DNA of 64,000 bases from Herbaspirillum sp. RV1423 (GTDB lineage: Bacteria > Pseudomonadota > Gammaproteobacteria > Burkholderiales > Burkholderiaceae_D): assembly GCF_000577615.1 (NCBI RefSeq), contig NZ_CBXX010000008.1:62001-126000 (forward strand), in the 5' to 3' direction. This document shows, one piece after another, positions 24,904 through 33,381 of the stretch. Within the stretch, counting starts at the first letter, position 1. Every line of letters begins with the position of its first letter. Position numbers and translations under genes: made by a program. Below the pieces are notes generated by a model. That model searched no databases, had not been told where the DNA came from, and saw nothing but the letters and a program-made list of their open reading frames with translations.

Positions 24904-25902
24904 TCAGGAGCGCATCAATGTTTGGGACGGGGTTTCACCGAAGCGGCGCTTGTAGTCCGTCGTGAAATGCCCCAGATGACTGAACCCCCAGCGCAACGCG
25001 ACGTTGGTCACCGCCCCGCTGGTAGGGGAGGCCAGCAGGAGTTCCTCATGCACACGGCGCAAGCGGACTTCCTTCAGGTAATGCATAGGCGAGGTATTGC
25101 GGAAGCGACGAAAACCCGAGTACAGGGAACGGCTGCTGACACCGGCATATTCCGCCAGGTCGCCCACCGTGATTGGCTCATGGGCATGCTCTTCAATGTA
25201 ATGTTCAACTCCCTTGACAAAGGAGGGCGCAAGAGACTTCCCTTTGTCCTCGTACAAATCTTCACTGTAGTTGTTCTCCTGGCAGTTCAGCAGCATGCCC
25301 ACGAACGTGCTTTCGAACTGGGTGCTCAACAGCGGCGATACCTTATCCGTGTTCGACAGAACATCGCACATCCATGCCAGCATCTGAACCAGACTGCGCC
25401 CATCCGGCGTATCCAGCGCCATTTCCATCTTGAATTCGACATCGTTCTGCAAGGTGCGTCCCAGATGCTGCTGGCACTGGCGCCTGACCACGTCATTGTT
25501 GACACGGACGATGATTTTCTCGGTGCCGGCCATGTGTCGAATGCTCGTGCGGACATGTGCATTCAGCACAATGCCCTGGTCGGGCTCGAGCAAAGCCCGT
25601 TTACCGTCGGACTCGATGAATTCGCGCCCCCTGATAGGAATCTGGATCAGCGAAAACGATTCCATCACGTCTGGATCAATGATGGTCTCGCCGCCATAGG
25701 TCATCCTTCCCACGCCCAAGCCGCCCACACGCCGATAGTTGATACGCGTATTGAACTGGGGATCTTTGGAATAGATGGCGTTTTTGCAAAAGATGCGCTC
25801 GCCAACCGAACGCGCCTCTTCGATATCGGATGTTTTGCACACGTCGTAACGTGACAGCACGGAGTCAGCCGGGGTCAGGGAAGGAAAAAGGGAGTGCGCC
25901 AT
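24904..25902 (-). CDS. AraC/XylS-family transcriptional activator
   Basis: The start at 25902 follows an AGGAGA site and gives 332 aa. The N-terminal part (about 35-215) is of the AraC-binding-like type found in XylS/BenR/CbdS, with IQIPIRGREFIES and LNAHVRTSIRHM. The C-terminal DNA-binding domain has two helix-turn-helix units: ITVGDLAEYAGVSSRSLYSG, and VALRWGFSHLGHFTTDYKRRFG with the family signature. It is expected to respond to the aromatic substrate and activate the neighbouring operons through the TGCA-N6-GGATA boxes. It is transcribed in the same direction as the catabolic genes. Confidence 0.92.
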   Translation of the reverse strand: MAHSLFPSLTPADSVLSRYDVCKTSDIEEARSVGERIFCKNAIYSKDPQFNTRINYRRVGGLGVGRMTYGGETIIDPDVMESFSLIQIPIRGREFIESDGKRALLEPDQGIVLNAHVRTSIRHMAGTEKIIVRVNNDVVRRQCQQHLGRTLQNDVEFKMEMALDTPDGRSLVQMLAWMCDVLSNTDKVSPLLSTQFESTFVGMLLNCQENNYSEDLYEDKGKSLAPSFVKGVEHYIEEHAHEPITVGDLAEYAGVSSRSLYSGFRRFRNTSPMHYLKEVRLRRVHEELLLASPTSGAVTNVALRWGFSHLGHFTTDYKRRFGETPSQTLMRS

Positions 25903-26699
25903 TATCTGTCTCCTAGATAAATGATAAAAACCAGATACCGGGGTCCAGTTTGCCAAACGCACTGACTTCCGAGCGCACCGATCGGTACGCACATTGACGC
26001 AAAAAATGTGCCAGAAAATCCATCACTCAGCCTGTCTCCCCCATTACATGACGCGCACGATGTGAGCAGTGCTTTTGCCTGCTTCTTTATAGGAATGATC
26101 TGCGCCAAGGGTGAAAAATAGTATATACGATATGCGAACAGAACTTCCGTATTTTTGCCGCGCCCAATATTGGTGTATCGCCCAATTATGGGGCGCCCCC
26201 AGTAGGACATAGGAACGCTGCCAGCAGCAAAGGTGTGAAGCCGCTTGTGTATGCGGGAGCCGCGCCGAGTCATCCGCAGGATGACGCTGGAGCCGAACAC
26301 GTGGTGCCGGCATGAAGGCAAGCCCGGCAAGGAGAGGAGTTTTTTGCGAGTGCCACTTGTAAAATGACCCAGGGCGTGCGGACTCTCCGACTCAGAGACC
26401 CGGGGCCGGTTAACCATTAATTTGGAATTATCGACGGGATTCGCTTGAAGAATGGCCCAAAGATATTTATATTGCCCAGCGTATTCGCGCTGCGCAATAA
26501 ATGCACTATGTTCCCATAGCGAAATGCATTGCCATTTATGCAATTCAAAGGCCGTTTTACGGCTGGCAAACAGGCAGCGGAAAGTGGGCAGGCTCTAGAA
26601 GTGCGGATGTACAACGTTGTCGCTCGGATTCGGAAGCAAAAATCTGCCACGCGGCAAACTGATACTTCCAGCGACATGACTGATCAATAAAAGAAAACA
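25903..26699. other. 797-bp non-coding region between the regulator and tRNA-Arg
   Basis: No convincing gene is seen; the minus-strand readings through it lack recognisable protein character. It is more AT-rich than its surroundings. It contains a perfect ACCGATCGGT palindrome (25977-25986), a near-repeat CGCCCAATATTGG/CGCCCAATTATGG at 26161-26173 and 26179-26191, and a small hairpin GTCATCC-GCA-GGATGAC (26269-26285). The regulator promoter must lie in its left part. It may mark the border of acquired DNA next to the tRNA. Confidence 0.6.
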
Positions 26700-26775
26700 T
26701 GGTGCGGCTGGCGGGGATCGAACCCACGACCCTTGGCTTCGGAGGCCAATACTCTATCCACTGAGCTACAGCCGC
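26700..26775 (-). tRNA. tRNA-Arg (anticodon CCG)
   Basis: This 76-nt cloverleaf is read on the minus strand. The acceptor GCGGCTG pairs with CAGCCGC, the D-arm is AGCTCAGTGGATAGAGT, the anticodon arm is TTGGC-CTCCGAA-GCCAA with anticodon CCG, the T-arm contains GGTTCGATCC, and CCA is encoded. Its 3' end faces the catabolic region, the side where integrative elements usually insert, but no integrase is seen. Confidence 0.96.
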
Positions 26776-26850
26776 TTTGGACGAACGTCGGAGAGGCATG
26801 AAGGATACAGTTTTTCCCTCTCGCCGTCCACGCAAAGCAACTATTTTCCG

Positions 26851-26879
26851 TTCCCAATGAATTACATTGTGTCTATAAT
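26851..26879 (+). promoter_or_regulatory. sigma-70-type promoter for the cytochrome c gene
   Basis: TTCCCA (26851-26856) and a perfect TATAAT (26874-26879) are separated by 17 bp. They point to the cytochrome c start at 26979, leaving a leader of about 90 nt. The -10 match is strong, the -35 match 4 of 6. Confidence 0.6.
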
Positions 26880-26978
26880 CAAAGGTTGGGCGAGACAGCG
26901 CTTCTCTAAACAGTAATAAACACTGATTTTGCTTGAAATCAGGTCAACGCTTTCGAAGAATATTGCACTGAGGGAACT

Positions 26979-27539
26979 ATGAGCGACGCACATAACGAAC
27001 ACGAATCCGCAATCAAGACGCCGAAGCAACTGATTGCCGCAGTATTGGCAGCTTTTCTGATCCCCATCGTCTGCATCGTCCTCCTGGTCCAGTACGTGAC
27101 CAATGCCCAGAAGACCGGCGCCGGCTCCGAGAGCCAGACTCCCGAAATGATCGCCGCACGCATCCGGCCCGTCGCCGACGACGGCTTCACTTTCCGCGAC
27201 TCCAGCGCACCGAAGCAATTGCTGAGCGGCGAAGAAGTCTTCAAGACCACTTGCTCGGCCTGTCATGCAGCCGGTGTTGCCGGCGCACCGAAAGTCGGCG
27301 ATCCGGCCGCCTGGAAAGCCCGCATCAGCCAAGGTTACGACACACTGCTATCGCATGCGATCAATGGCCTGAACGCAATGCCTGCCAAGGGCGGCAATCC
27401 CGACCTGGATGATGTCGAAATCGCCCGTACGGTGGTGTATATGGCCAATCAGTCCGGCGCCAGCTTCAAGGAACCCGAAGTGAAAGCACCGGCGGCTGCG
27501 CCTGCAACCGATGCCGCAGCTCCTGCGGAAAAGAAATAA
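26979..27539 (+). CDS. membrane-anchored c-type cytochrome (cytochrome c5-like)
   Basis: This 186-aa protein has one N-terminal transmembrane helix (about 18-40, LIAAVLAAFLIPIVCIVLLV). A periplasmic mono-heme domain contains the heme site C92-x2-C95-H96 (CSACH) and a probable axial Met134 in LNAMPAKGG. An Ala/Pro-rich tail follows from about 165. It likely shuttles electrons to terminal oxidases. It is followed by a strong terminator; the neighbour downstream is convergent. Confidence 0.93.
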   Translation: MSDAHNEHESAIKTPKQLIAAVLAAFLIPIVCIVLLVQYVTNAQKTGAGSESQTPEMIAARIRPVADDGFTFRDSSAPKQLLSGEEVFKTTCSACHAAGVAGAPKVGDPAAWKARISQGYDTLLSHAINGLNAMPAKGGNPDLDDVEIARTVVYMANQSGASFKEPEVKAPAAAPATDAAAPAEKK

Positions 27540-27571
27540 AGCGACGCCGGCTGCACGTCGGCAGCCCAGTC

Positions 27572-27605
27572 AAAAGCCCCGCATGTTGAAGTGCGGGGCT
27601 TTTTT
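27572..27605 (+). terminator. intrinsic terminator, probably bidirectional
   Basis: The stem AAAAGCCCCGCA pairs with TGCGGGGCTTTT across an 8-nt loop and ends in six T. The complement also runs into T on the minus strand, so it can serve both the cytochrome gene and the convergent OmpA-type gene. Confidence 0.88.
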
Positions 27606-27647
27606 CATTCCAGCGCGACCGACTTTCGTCGCAAACAAACATGAGAC

Positions 27648-28304
27648 TTACCGCTGCTGTGGTTCCGCGACGAAAATTTCAACACGGCGGTTCCTGGCGC
27701 GATTGGCTTCGGTATCGTTCGCCACCAATGGCTCATGCGAACCACGGCCATCGATATGGAAACGGCCCGGTGAAACGCCGCGTGCGGTCAGGTAATCACG
27801 TGTACGTGCGGCTCGTTCCATCGACAAAGGGTTGTTGATGGCATCGCTGCCGGTGCTGTCGGTGTGGCCGATGATGGTCACCGTGGTTGACTGATTTTCG
27901 TTCAGCGTAGCGGCAAATCTGTCCAGCACGGGGCGCATGTTTGGCTTGATGTCGGCACGACCGGTGTCGAAGGAGATGTCGCTCGGGATTTCCAGCTTGA
28001 GGCGATTGTCCTGCGTCTGCGTGACTTGCACGCCGGTGCCTTGCGTGGCTTGCTCCATGGCGCGCTTCTGGTTTTCCATACGGGTTGACCAGACATTGCC
28101 GATTACGGCGCCAAGGCCTGCGCCAATGGCGGCACCTGCAGCGGTACGACCACCGCCGCCACCGCCTGTGGCAGCGCCCAGAATGCCGCCGATACCTGCT
28201 CCGACGCCAGCTCCCGTGGCCGTGCCGCGCTGGGTCGGCGACATGTCGGCGCAGCCGGCTGCCATCAGGGTCAGCGCGAGCGCGCCGATTGTTAATTTAC
28301 GCAT
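27648..28304 (-). CDS. OmpA-family outer-membrane lipoprotein (YiaD-like)
   Basis: The start at 28304 follows AAGGAA and gives 218 aa. A lipoprotein signal ends in LMAAGC (lipid on that Cys). It is followed by a glycine-zipper segment rich in GAGVGAGIGG and GAAIGAGLGA repeats (about 30-75). The C-terminal OmpA domain has GHTDSTGSDAINNPLSMERA and NRRVEIFV, which bind peptidoglycan. It likely links the outer membrane to the wall. A longer in-frame start at 28361 lacks a better site. Confidence 0.92.
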   Translation of the reverse strand: MRKLTIGALALTLMAAGCADMSPTQRGTATGAGVGAGIGGILGAATGGGGGGRTAAGAAIGAGLGAVIGNVWSTRMENQKRAMEQATQGTGVQVTQTQDNRLKLEIPSDISFDTGRADIKPNMRPVLDRFAATLNENQSTTVTIIGHTDSTGSDAINNPLSMERAARTRDYLTARGVSPGRFHIDGRGSHEPLVANDTEANRARNRRVEIFVAEPQQR

Positions 28305-28366
28305 GATGATTTCCTTCTTTCTGATTGATGCGCCTGACGTATTGCGGCGCATCTTTGTCATTCAAT

Positions 28367-28786
28367 TCATTCGCCGTCCGGCGTCGAAATATTATTGTCG
28401 ACGTCATCGGCTTCAGGCGCGTTTTGCGCGCGATCCTCGCGACGCGTCAGATAATATGCAAACGCCGCGCCGGCGCTGATCACGGTGCCGTACAGCAAAG
28501 GCTTGCGCAGATAACGCTTGGAGAGCAGCGAAATGCCGCCGATCAGCAATGGCGACAGCGATTGCAGAGTGCCGCCACGCTTGCCCGAAAACGCCGCGCC
28601 GAACGTCGAAGAAACCGCGCCGACGATGCGGCTAAGCGCGCCTTTGGCCAGCGACTCGGCGGTCAGGTTGGCGCGCACGGTGCCGCGCGCCTGCATGATG
28701 CCGATCCGGAACAAGGCGCCTTCGGCCAACAGCTTGCGCTTGCGTTCTTCCAGCGGAACATCGGTTTTCCAGTCTGTTTGCGCCAT
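28367..28786 (-). CDS. small membrane-associated protein of the YqjK-like position
   Basis: This 139-aa protein has a charged N terminus (DVPLEERKRKLLAEG) and two weakly hydrophobic stretches (SLSPLLIGGISLLSK and LLYGTVISAGAAFAYYL). It ends in an acidic tail. It follows the YqjE-like gene by 9 bp, the place YqjK holds in enterobacteria. I do not recognise a specific family; the function is unknown, probably in inner-membrane or ribosome-membrane association with its two neighbours. Confidence 0.75.
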   Translation of the reverse strand: MAQTDWKTDVPLEERKRKLLAEGALFRIGIMQARGTVRANLTAESLAKGALSRIVGAVSSTFGAAFSGKRGGTLQSLSPLLIGGISLLSKRYLRKPLLYGTVISAGAAFAYYLTRREDRAQNAPEADDVDNNISTPDGE

Positions 28787-28795
28787 GATTTTCCC

Positions 28796-29188
28796 TTATA
28801 GCAAGGCGTCGCGGTCTTTGCGCAGTTCCGCCATGGTGGCGGGCAAAGAGAGCTTGCCCTGCTGCAGGAGGGAGCGTGCATACCAGGCGATCGCCGCCGT
28901 TGCGATGGTGAAGAATGCGCCCAGGACTAAAAAAATCTTCCAGCCCCAGGAATCCCAGGCGAGGAAGACCAGCAGCACGGCCCAGAACGCCACCGCAAAC
29001 CACAAGGCAATCGCCGCCAGCGTGAACAGCACGAGGAACCTCACCAGGTTGCCGCCTATTTCCGACAACTCCAGCGATGCCAGCTCGATGCGATTGATGA
29101 TCAGGCCGAGCAGGTTCCGGGTGATGCCGAGCAATCCGGCAATCAGCCCGGGATTGGCCTGTTCCGCCTGCGCGTGTTTATGCTCCAT
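28796..29188 (-). CDS. YqjE-like phage-holin-superfamily membrane protein
   Basis: This 130-aa protein has two strong transmembrane helices (LVRFLVLFTLAAIALWFAVA and the following FLVLGAFFTIATAAIAWYA). An amphipathic N-terminal segment (NLLGLIINRIELASLELSE) is typical of the actinobacterial/proteobacterial holin-superfamily III (YqjE). It lies 15 bp after the YqjD-like gene. It is not a lysis holin in this setting; membrane-stress roles have been proposed for relatives. Confidence 0.85.
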   Translation of the reverse strand: MEHKHAQAEQANPGLIAGLLGITRNLLGLIINRIELASLELSEIGGNLVRFLVLFTLAAIALWFAVAFWAVLLVFLAWDSWGWKIFLVLGAFFTIATAAIAWYARSLLQQGKLSLPATMAELRKDRDALL

Positions 29189-29203
29189 CGTCGGCGCGCG
29201 CGA

Positions 29204-29509
29204 TTACTTGCTGCGACCGATGACCAGACCGACCAGCAAGCCGACGCCGGCCGAAATCGCTACTGCGCGCCATGGATTCTCATGCACGTAGTCGTCGGTG
29301 CGGGCAGCCACTTCCTTGCCCTTCTCGATGGCGACGGCTTGCGCATTTTGTGCCGCCTCAACCGCTGCTTCCAGCATGGTCAGACCCTTGCTGCGCAGTT
29401 CGTCGGCCTTGTCGCCGGTTGCGGCTGCGGCTTCACGGAATAGTTCTTGTGCATCTTTGACCAAAGTTTTCATATCGTTTCTCACTGTTTTAAGGGCGGA
29501 CTTCGTCAT
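29204..29509 (-). CDS. DUF883/YqjD-ElaB-family ribosome-associated inner-membrane protein
   Basis: The start at 29509 has an AGGAGA site and gives 101 aa. A long amphipathic, Ala/Glu/Lys-rich helix (about 5-70) is followed by VHENPWRAVAISAGVGLLVG, the C-terminal anchor signature of the YqjD/ElaB/YgaM family. In E. coli these tail-anchored proteins bind ribosomes in stationary phase. It heads the three-gene yqj-like operon. Confidence 0.9.
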   Translation of the reverse strand: MTKSALKTVRNDMKTLVKDAQELFREAAAATGDKADELRSKGLTMLEAAVEAAQNAQAVAIEKGKEVAARTDDYVHENPWRAVAISAGVGLLVGLVIGRSK

Positions 29510-29713
29510 GGAGATTCTCCTATTGATTGAATGCTCAAGCGCATCAAAGCGATAAATGCAGAGAGAGCCCGAGCACGGCATCGACGATACATGATACCGC
29601 TACGCGCTTCGTGAGTCTGCCATTTCGACTGCGAAAAGCCAGACAAACCATCACGACGCAGGCTCGTTTTGATAGCGCCCTTCCATTATAAGTTTCCTGA
29701 AGGGCAAAACCGT

Positions 29714-30712
29714 TCAAAACCGCGTTTCCCGCGCAGTACGCAGGAAACTGTCGAGAATCGGCATGCAATCCAGCAATTCCGGCCCACCGGCGCGGTGAAA
29801 TTCCGGATGCCACTGCAAACCCATGACGAAAGGCGCTTTGCGGTAGCGGATCGCCTCGACGATGCTGTCCGTGCCGGACACCGCCTCCACCGACAAGTCG
29901 CGCCCCAGGTCCTTCACTGCCTGGTGGTGAATGGAATTGACCACGGCGTTCTGGGCATTGAGCAACGACGCCAGCGTCGAACCGGCCGGAAAAGTCAGCT
30001 CATGGTAATTGCTGTCGTACAAATCGTTGACGTGAGCGATGGCAGCCGGCACGTCGGTTGCGATGTCCTGGTAGAGCGTACCACCAAAAGCGACGTTGAT
30101 CAGTTGGCAACCGCGGCAAATGCCAAGTACCGGCTTGCCGGCTTCGATGAATTCATGCAGCAGTTCCAGCTCGTACATATCGCGCACGCGGTCGCCGTTC
30201 CATTCGGGACGGGTGGCGGCCTCGGCGTAGCTTTGCGGCGAGACGTCGGCGCCGCCCTGCAGCACCAGGCCGTCCAGATGCTTGGCGTAATCGCGCAGGC
30301 GGATGTTGCTGGGATGGACCAGGCCATTGGTATTGACGGTCGGGATCATGAACACCAGCACGTCGCGCGACATGACCCATTGCGCGATCGATTCTTCGAG
30401 ATATTGCAGGGTCTTGCCGCGCAAGCCTTTGGCGCCGGTTTCGGGATGGAAGATGCGGGCCGAAATGCCGATCTTGAGCGTGCGCTGCATGATGCGGCGG
30501 CCCGCCTTGTCGGACATGGCCTTGAAGCGCGCGGCCAGCAGCTTCCAGGTTTGCGCCCACGGCGTTTCGATGGGCGGCGGCGAGAAGGACGAAGGCGGCT
30601 GCGGCGATTGGTGCGGTTGGTGCGGCTGTTGAGACGACGATGAGGTGTCTGGACGAGGCGGAGGCGGCGGGGAATTCGACTGATTGGCTTCGGAATCGCT
30701 AATATCGGACAT
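29714..30712 (-). CDS. class I glutamine amidotransferase, gamma-glutamyl-gamma-aminobutyrate hydrolase (PuuD) type
   Basis: This 332-aa peptidase C26 family member has the nucleophile elbow GICRGCQLIN, the catalytic His-Glu in LQWHPEFH near the C terminus, and the substrate-loop region LVLQGGADVSPQSY. It probably hydrolyses gamma-glutamyl amide bonds as in putrescine catabolism. An unusual N-terminal extension of about 50 residues is almost entirely Pro, Ser and Gln (PPPPPRP, SSSSQQPHQPHQ), so a later start is conceivable. No puu operon partners are adjacent. Confidence 0.88.
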   Translation of the reverse strand: MSDISDSEANQSNSPPPPPRPDTSSSSQQPHQPHQSPQPPSSFSPPPIETPWAQTWKLLAARFKAMSDKAGRRIMQRTLKIGISARIFHPETGAKGLRGKTLQYLEESIAQWVMSRDVLVFMIPTVNTNGLVHPSNIRLRDYAKHLDGLVLQGGADVSPQSYAEAATRPEWNGDRVRDMYELELLHEFIEAGKPVLGICRGCQLINVAFGGTLYQDIATDVPAAIAHVNDLYDSNYHELTFPAGSTLASLLNAQNAVVNSIHHQAVKDLGRDLSVEAVSGTDSIVEAIRYRKAPFVMGLQWHPEFHRAGGPELLDCMPILDSFLRTARETRF

Positions 30713-30945
30713 GGCGGCTATCTAGGGTTGAAATCAAGGCTGTGACCAGGTGCAGCGCCCGCGAACAGGATTGCCAAAGTATAAGCGCATTGATTTGCTT
30801 TTGGCATCCGGAAAAGCGGGGGAACGGGCAAAAACGCCGTCGATGGCCTTTTGCGCTTCCCATTCGATGCAATAAACCAGACAACAATTCCGCAAGATAT
30901 GTTCCAATCCTTGCTGATCTATTTCATTTTCAGGCATGCCCCACC

Positions 30946-31506
30946 ATGACCACCTCTCGCATTCTTATCCTCTATGCGCACCCCGGCAGCGAACACTCGC
31001 GCGCCAACCGCGCCATGATCGAGGCAGCGCGCTCCTTGCCGCAGGTGCGCATTCACGACTTGTACGAGTGCTATCCCGATTTCCATATCGACGTCGAGTA
31101 TGAACAGGCGCAATTGCGTGAAGCGGACCTGGTCGTGTTCCATCACCCTATCCACTGGTACAACATGCCGGCGCTGCAAAAGGAATGGACCGACCTCGTC
31201 CTGCAGCGCGGCTGGGCTTTCGGCCCAGGCGGCGAAGCCTTGCACGGCAAGGACTTCTGGCTGGTCGCAACCACCGGCGGCGATGAAGCCGCCTACCAGG
31301 CCGGCGGCCGCCACGGCCATGCGTTCGCCGACTTCCTGCCGCCTTACCAGCAGACCGCCAGGCTGTGCGGCATGCGCTGGCGGCCGCCCTACGTCCTGCA
31401 CGGCGCGCATCAGGTGAGCACCGAAACGCTGACCATGCATGCCGCCAACTACCGTGCGCTGCTCGACAGCTATCCGGACTGGCCAGCCGCCGATTCTCCA
31501 CAATAA
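30946..31506 (+). CDS. kefF: KefF-like NAD(P)H:quinone oxidoreductase, ancillary protein of KefC
   Basis: This flavodoxin-like FMN quinone reductase is 186 aa. The start RILILYAHPGSEHSRANRAM carries the FMN phosphate loop, with HHPIHWYNMPALQKEWTDLVL following and an RGWAFG segment characteristic of KefF/MdaB. It ends 15 bp before kefC, and KefF proteins bind KefC and are needed for full potassium efflux activity. The pair protects against electrophiles through glutathione-adduct-gated K+ efflux. Confidence 0.9.
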   Translation: MTTSRILILYAHPGSEHSRANRAMIEAARSLPQVRIHDLYECYPDFHIDVEYEQAQLREADLVVFHHPIHWYNMPALQKEWTDLVLQRGWAFGPGGEALHGKDFWLVATTGGDEAAYQAGGRHGHAFADFLPPYQQTARLCGMRWRPPYVLHGAHQVSTETLTMHAANYRALLDSYPDWPAADSPQ

Positions 31507-31521
31507 AACAAAGACTTCACC

Positions 31522-33318
31522 ATGGAACAACACCTGCTCAACCCGCTGATCTACCTGCTGGCGGCGGTCATCGCCGTGCCGATCGCAAAGAAATTCGGCC
31601 TGGGCGCTGTGCTCGGCTACCTGCTGGCCGGCATCGCCATCGGGCCGTGGGGACTGGGCCTGATCAGCCAGGTCGAGGATATCCTGCATTTCTCGGAATT
31701 CGGCGTGGTGCTGCTGTTGTTCCTGATCGGTCTGGAACTCGATCCGAAACGCCTGTGGTCGCTGCGCCGGCACATCTTCGGCTGGGGCAGCGCGCAGGTC
31801 GGGCTGGTCAGCCTGGGCCTGTTCGGTGCGGCGCTGGCAGTCGGCATCGACTGGCGCGTGGCGCTGATCGGCGCGCTCGGCATGTCGCTGTCTTCCACCG
31901 CGATCGCGCTGGCGACGCTGGGCGAACGCAAGCTGACCGCCACACCCGCCGGCTCGGCCGGATTTGCGATCCTGCTGTTTCAGGACATCGCGGCGATCCC
32001 GATGATGGCGGCGGTGCCGCTGTTGGGCGTGGCCGTCGCGCAAGGCAGCGGACAGGGCTGGCTGCACACCGGCCAAGTGGTTGCGGTGATCGCGCTGCTG
32101 ATCTTCGGCGGCCGCTACCTGATCCGCCCCATCCTGCGCATCATCGCCAAGACCGACATGCGCGAAATTTTCACCGCATTCGCGCTCTTGCTGGTGATCG
32201 CCACCTGTCTGCTGATGCAATCAGTGGGCATGTCGATGGCGCTCGGCACCTTCCTCGCCGGCGTGCTGCTGGCCGATTCGGAATACCGCCATGCGCTGGA
32301 GAGCGATCTGGAACCGTTCAAGGGCCTGCTGCTGGGTCTGTTCTTCATCGCCGTCGGCATGTCGGTGGACTTCGGCATCTTCCTTGAGCAGCCCTGGCTG
32401 ATCCTCGGTCTGGTGTTCGCTTTCCTGGCCATCAAGATCGCTGTGTTGTACGGCCTGGCGAAATGCTTCCGCATTCCGCGCGACCAGCAGGTGTTCTTTG
32501 CCTTCCTGCTATCGCAGGGCGGCGAATTCGCATTCGTGGTGTTCGGCGCAGCAGCAGCCGCGCAAGTCCTGACGCCGCGCATCTCGTCAATCCTGGTCGT
32601 GGTGGTAGCGCTGTCGATGGTGGTTACGCCGTTGCTGCTGCTCCTGCACGACCGCCTGCTGCTGCCGCGCCTGCTCGCCGCCAACAAGCGCGCCGAGGAC
32701 GACATCGAGCCGCAGGACAATCCCGTGATCATCGCCGGCTTCGGCCGCTTCGGCCAGATCGTCGGCCGCTTGCTGCATGCCAACGGCATCGGCCTGACCA
32801 TCCTCGACCACGATCCCGACCAGATCGAATCGCTGCGCAAGTTCGGCTTCAAGGTGTTTTACGGCGATGCCACGCGCATCGATCTGCTGCGCACCGCCGG
32901 GGCCGACAAGGCGCGCCTGTTGCTGATCGCCATCGACGACGCGCCGGCCAGCCTGAAACTGGTGGAGGCGGTGCAGCGTGCTTTCCCGCACCTGAAGATC
33001 GCGGCGCGGGCGCGCAACGTCACGCATCTGTACGACCTGATGGACCGTGGCGTCACCGTGCTCGAACGCGAAACCTTCGAAAGCGCGTTGCAGATGGGCC
33101 GCCAGGTGCTGCGCCAGCTCGATTTCGGCGCCTACCGCGCGCATCGCGCGGCGATGAAATTCCGCGCCCACAACATCGAAACGCTGCACAAGCTGTATCC
33201 GCATTACAAGGACCAGCAGCAAATGGTATCGATGGCGGTGCAGGCGCGCGAAGAACTGGAAGCCATGTTCGCCAGCGACAACGAGGCCATTTCAGACGAC
33301 AAGCATCGCTGGGACTGA
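31522..33318 (+). CDS. kefC: glutathione-regulated potassium-efflux system protein KefC/KefB
   Basis: This 598-aa CPA2 antiporter has about 12 transmembrane helices up to residue 385. Within them are EFGVVLLLFLIGLELDP and the ion-site motif in GFAILLFQDIAAIPMM. A loop follows, then an RCK/KTN domain from about 401 starting IIAGFGRFGQIVGRLL, the nucleotide- and glutathione-binding region. The regulatory loop with charged residues (SVDFGIFLE context) is kept. KefC and KefB cannot be separated confidently by eye; kefC is chosen because a kefF-type partner precedes it. Confidence 0.88.
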   Translation: MEQHLLNPLIYLLAAVIAVPIAKKFGLGAVLGYLLAGIAIGPWGLGLISQVEDILHFSEFGVVLLLFLIGLELDPKRLWSLRRHIFGWGSAQVGLVSLGLFGAALAVGIDWRVALIGALGMSLSSTAIALATLGERKLTATPAGSAGFAILLFQDIAAIPMMAAVPLLGVAVAQGSGQGWLHTGQVVAVIALLIFGGRYLIRPILRIIAKTDMREIFTAFALLLVIATCLLMQSVGMSMALGTFLAGVLLADSEYRHALESDLEPFKGLLLGLFFIAVGMSVDFGIFLEQPWLILGLVFAFLAIKIAVLYGLAKCFRIPRDQQVFFAFLLSQGGEFAFVVFGAAAAAQVLTPRISSILVVVVALSMVVTPLLLLLHDRLLLPRLLAANKRAEDDIEPQDNPVIIAGFGRFGQIVGRLLHANGIGLTILDHDPDQIESLRKFGFKVFYGDATRIDLLRTAGADKARLLLIAIDDAPASLKLVEAVQRAFPHLKIAARARNVTHLYDLMDRGVTVLERETFESALQMGRQVLRQLDFGAYRAHRAAMKFRAHNIETLHKLYPHYKDQQQMVSMAVQAREELEAMFASDNEAISDDKHRWD

Positions 33319-33328
33319 ACGCCGGAAA

Positions 33329-33359
33329 ACAAAAAAAGGCCGGACGCTGCCGTCCGGCC
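33329..33359 (-). terminator. intrinsic terminator of the DegQ-type protease gene
   Basis: A 9-bp perfect stem GGCCGGACG (33338-33346) pairs with 33351-33359 around CTGC. On the minus strand the hairpin is followed directly by TTTTTTTG. It lies 23 bp past the protease stop and also closes the convergent kefC region. Confidence 0.85.
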
Positions 33360-33381
33360 CTGGCCTGCTTACCGCCCGATA

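Noticed and set aside
25902-26677. minus-strand open frames between the AraC gene and the tRNA, considered as an integrase remnant
   Set aside because: No recombinase motif (Arg...HxxR...Tyr) could be found; the translations look random.
30919-32220. 433-codon minus-strand open frame opposite kefF-kefC
   Set aside because: Gln/Arg/Ala-rich shadow of well-conserved plus-strand genes.
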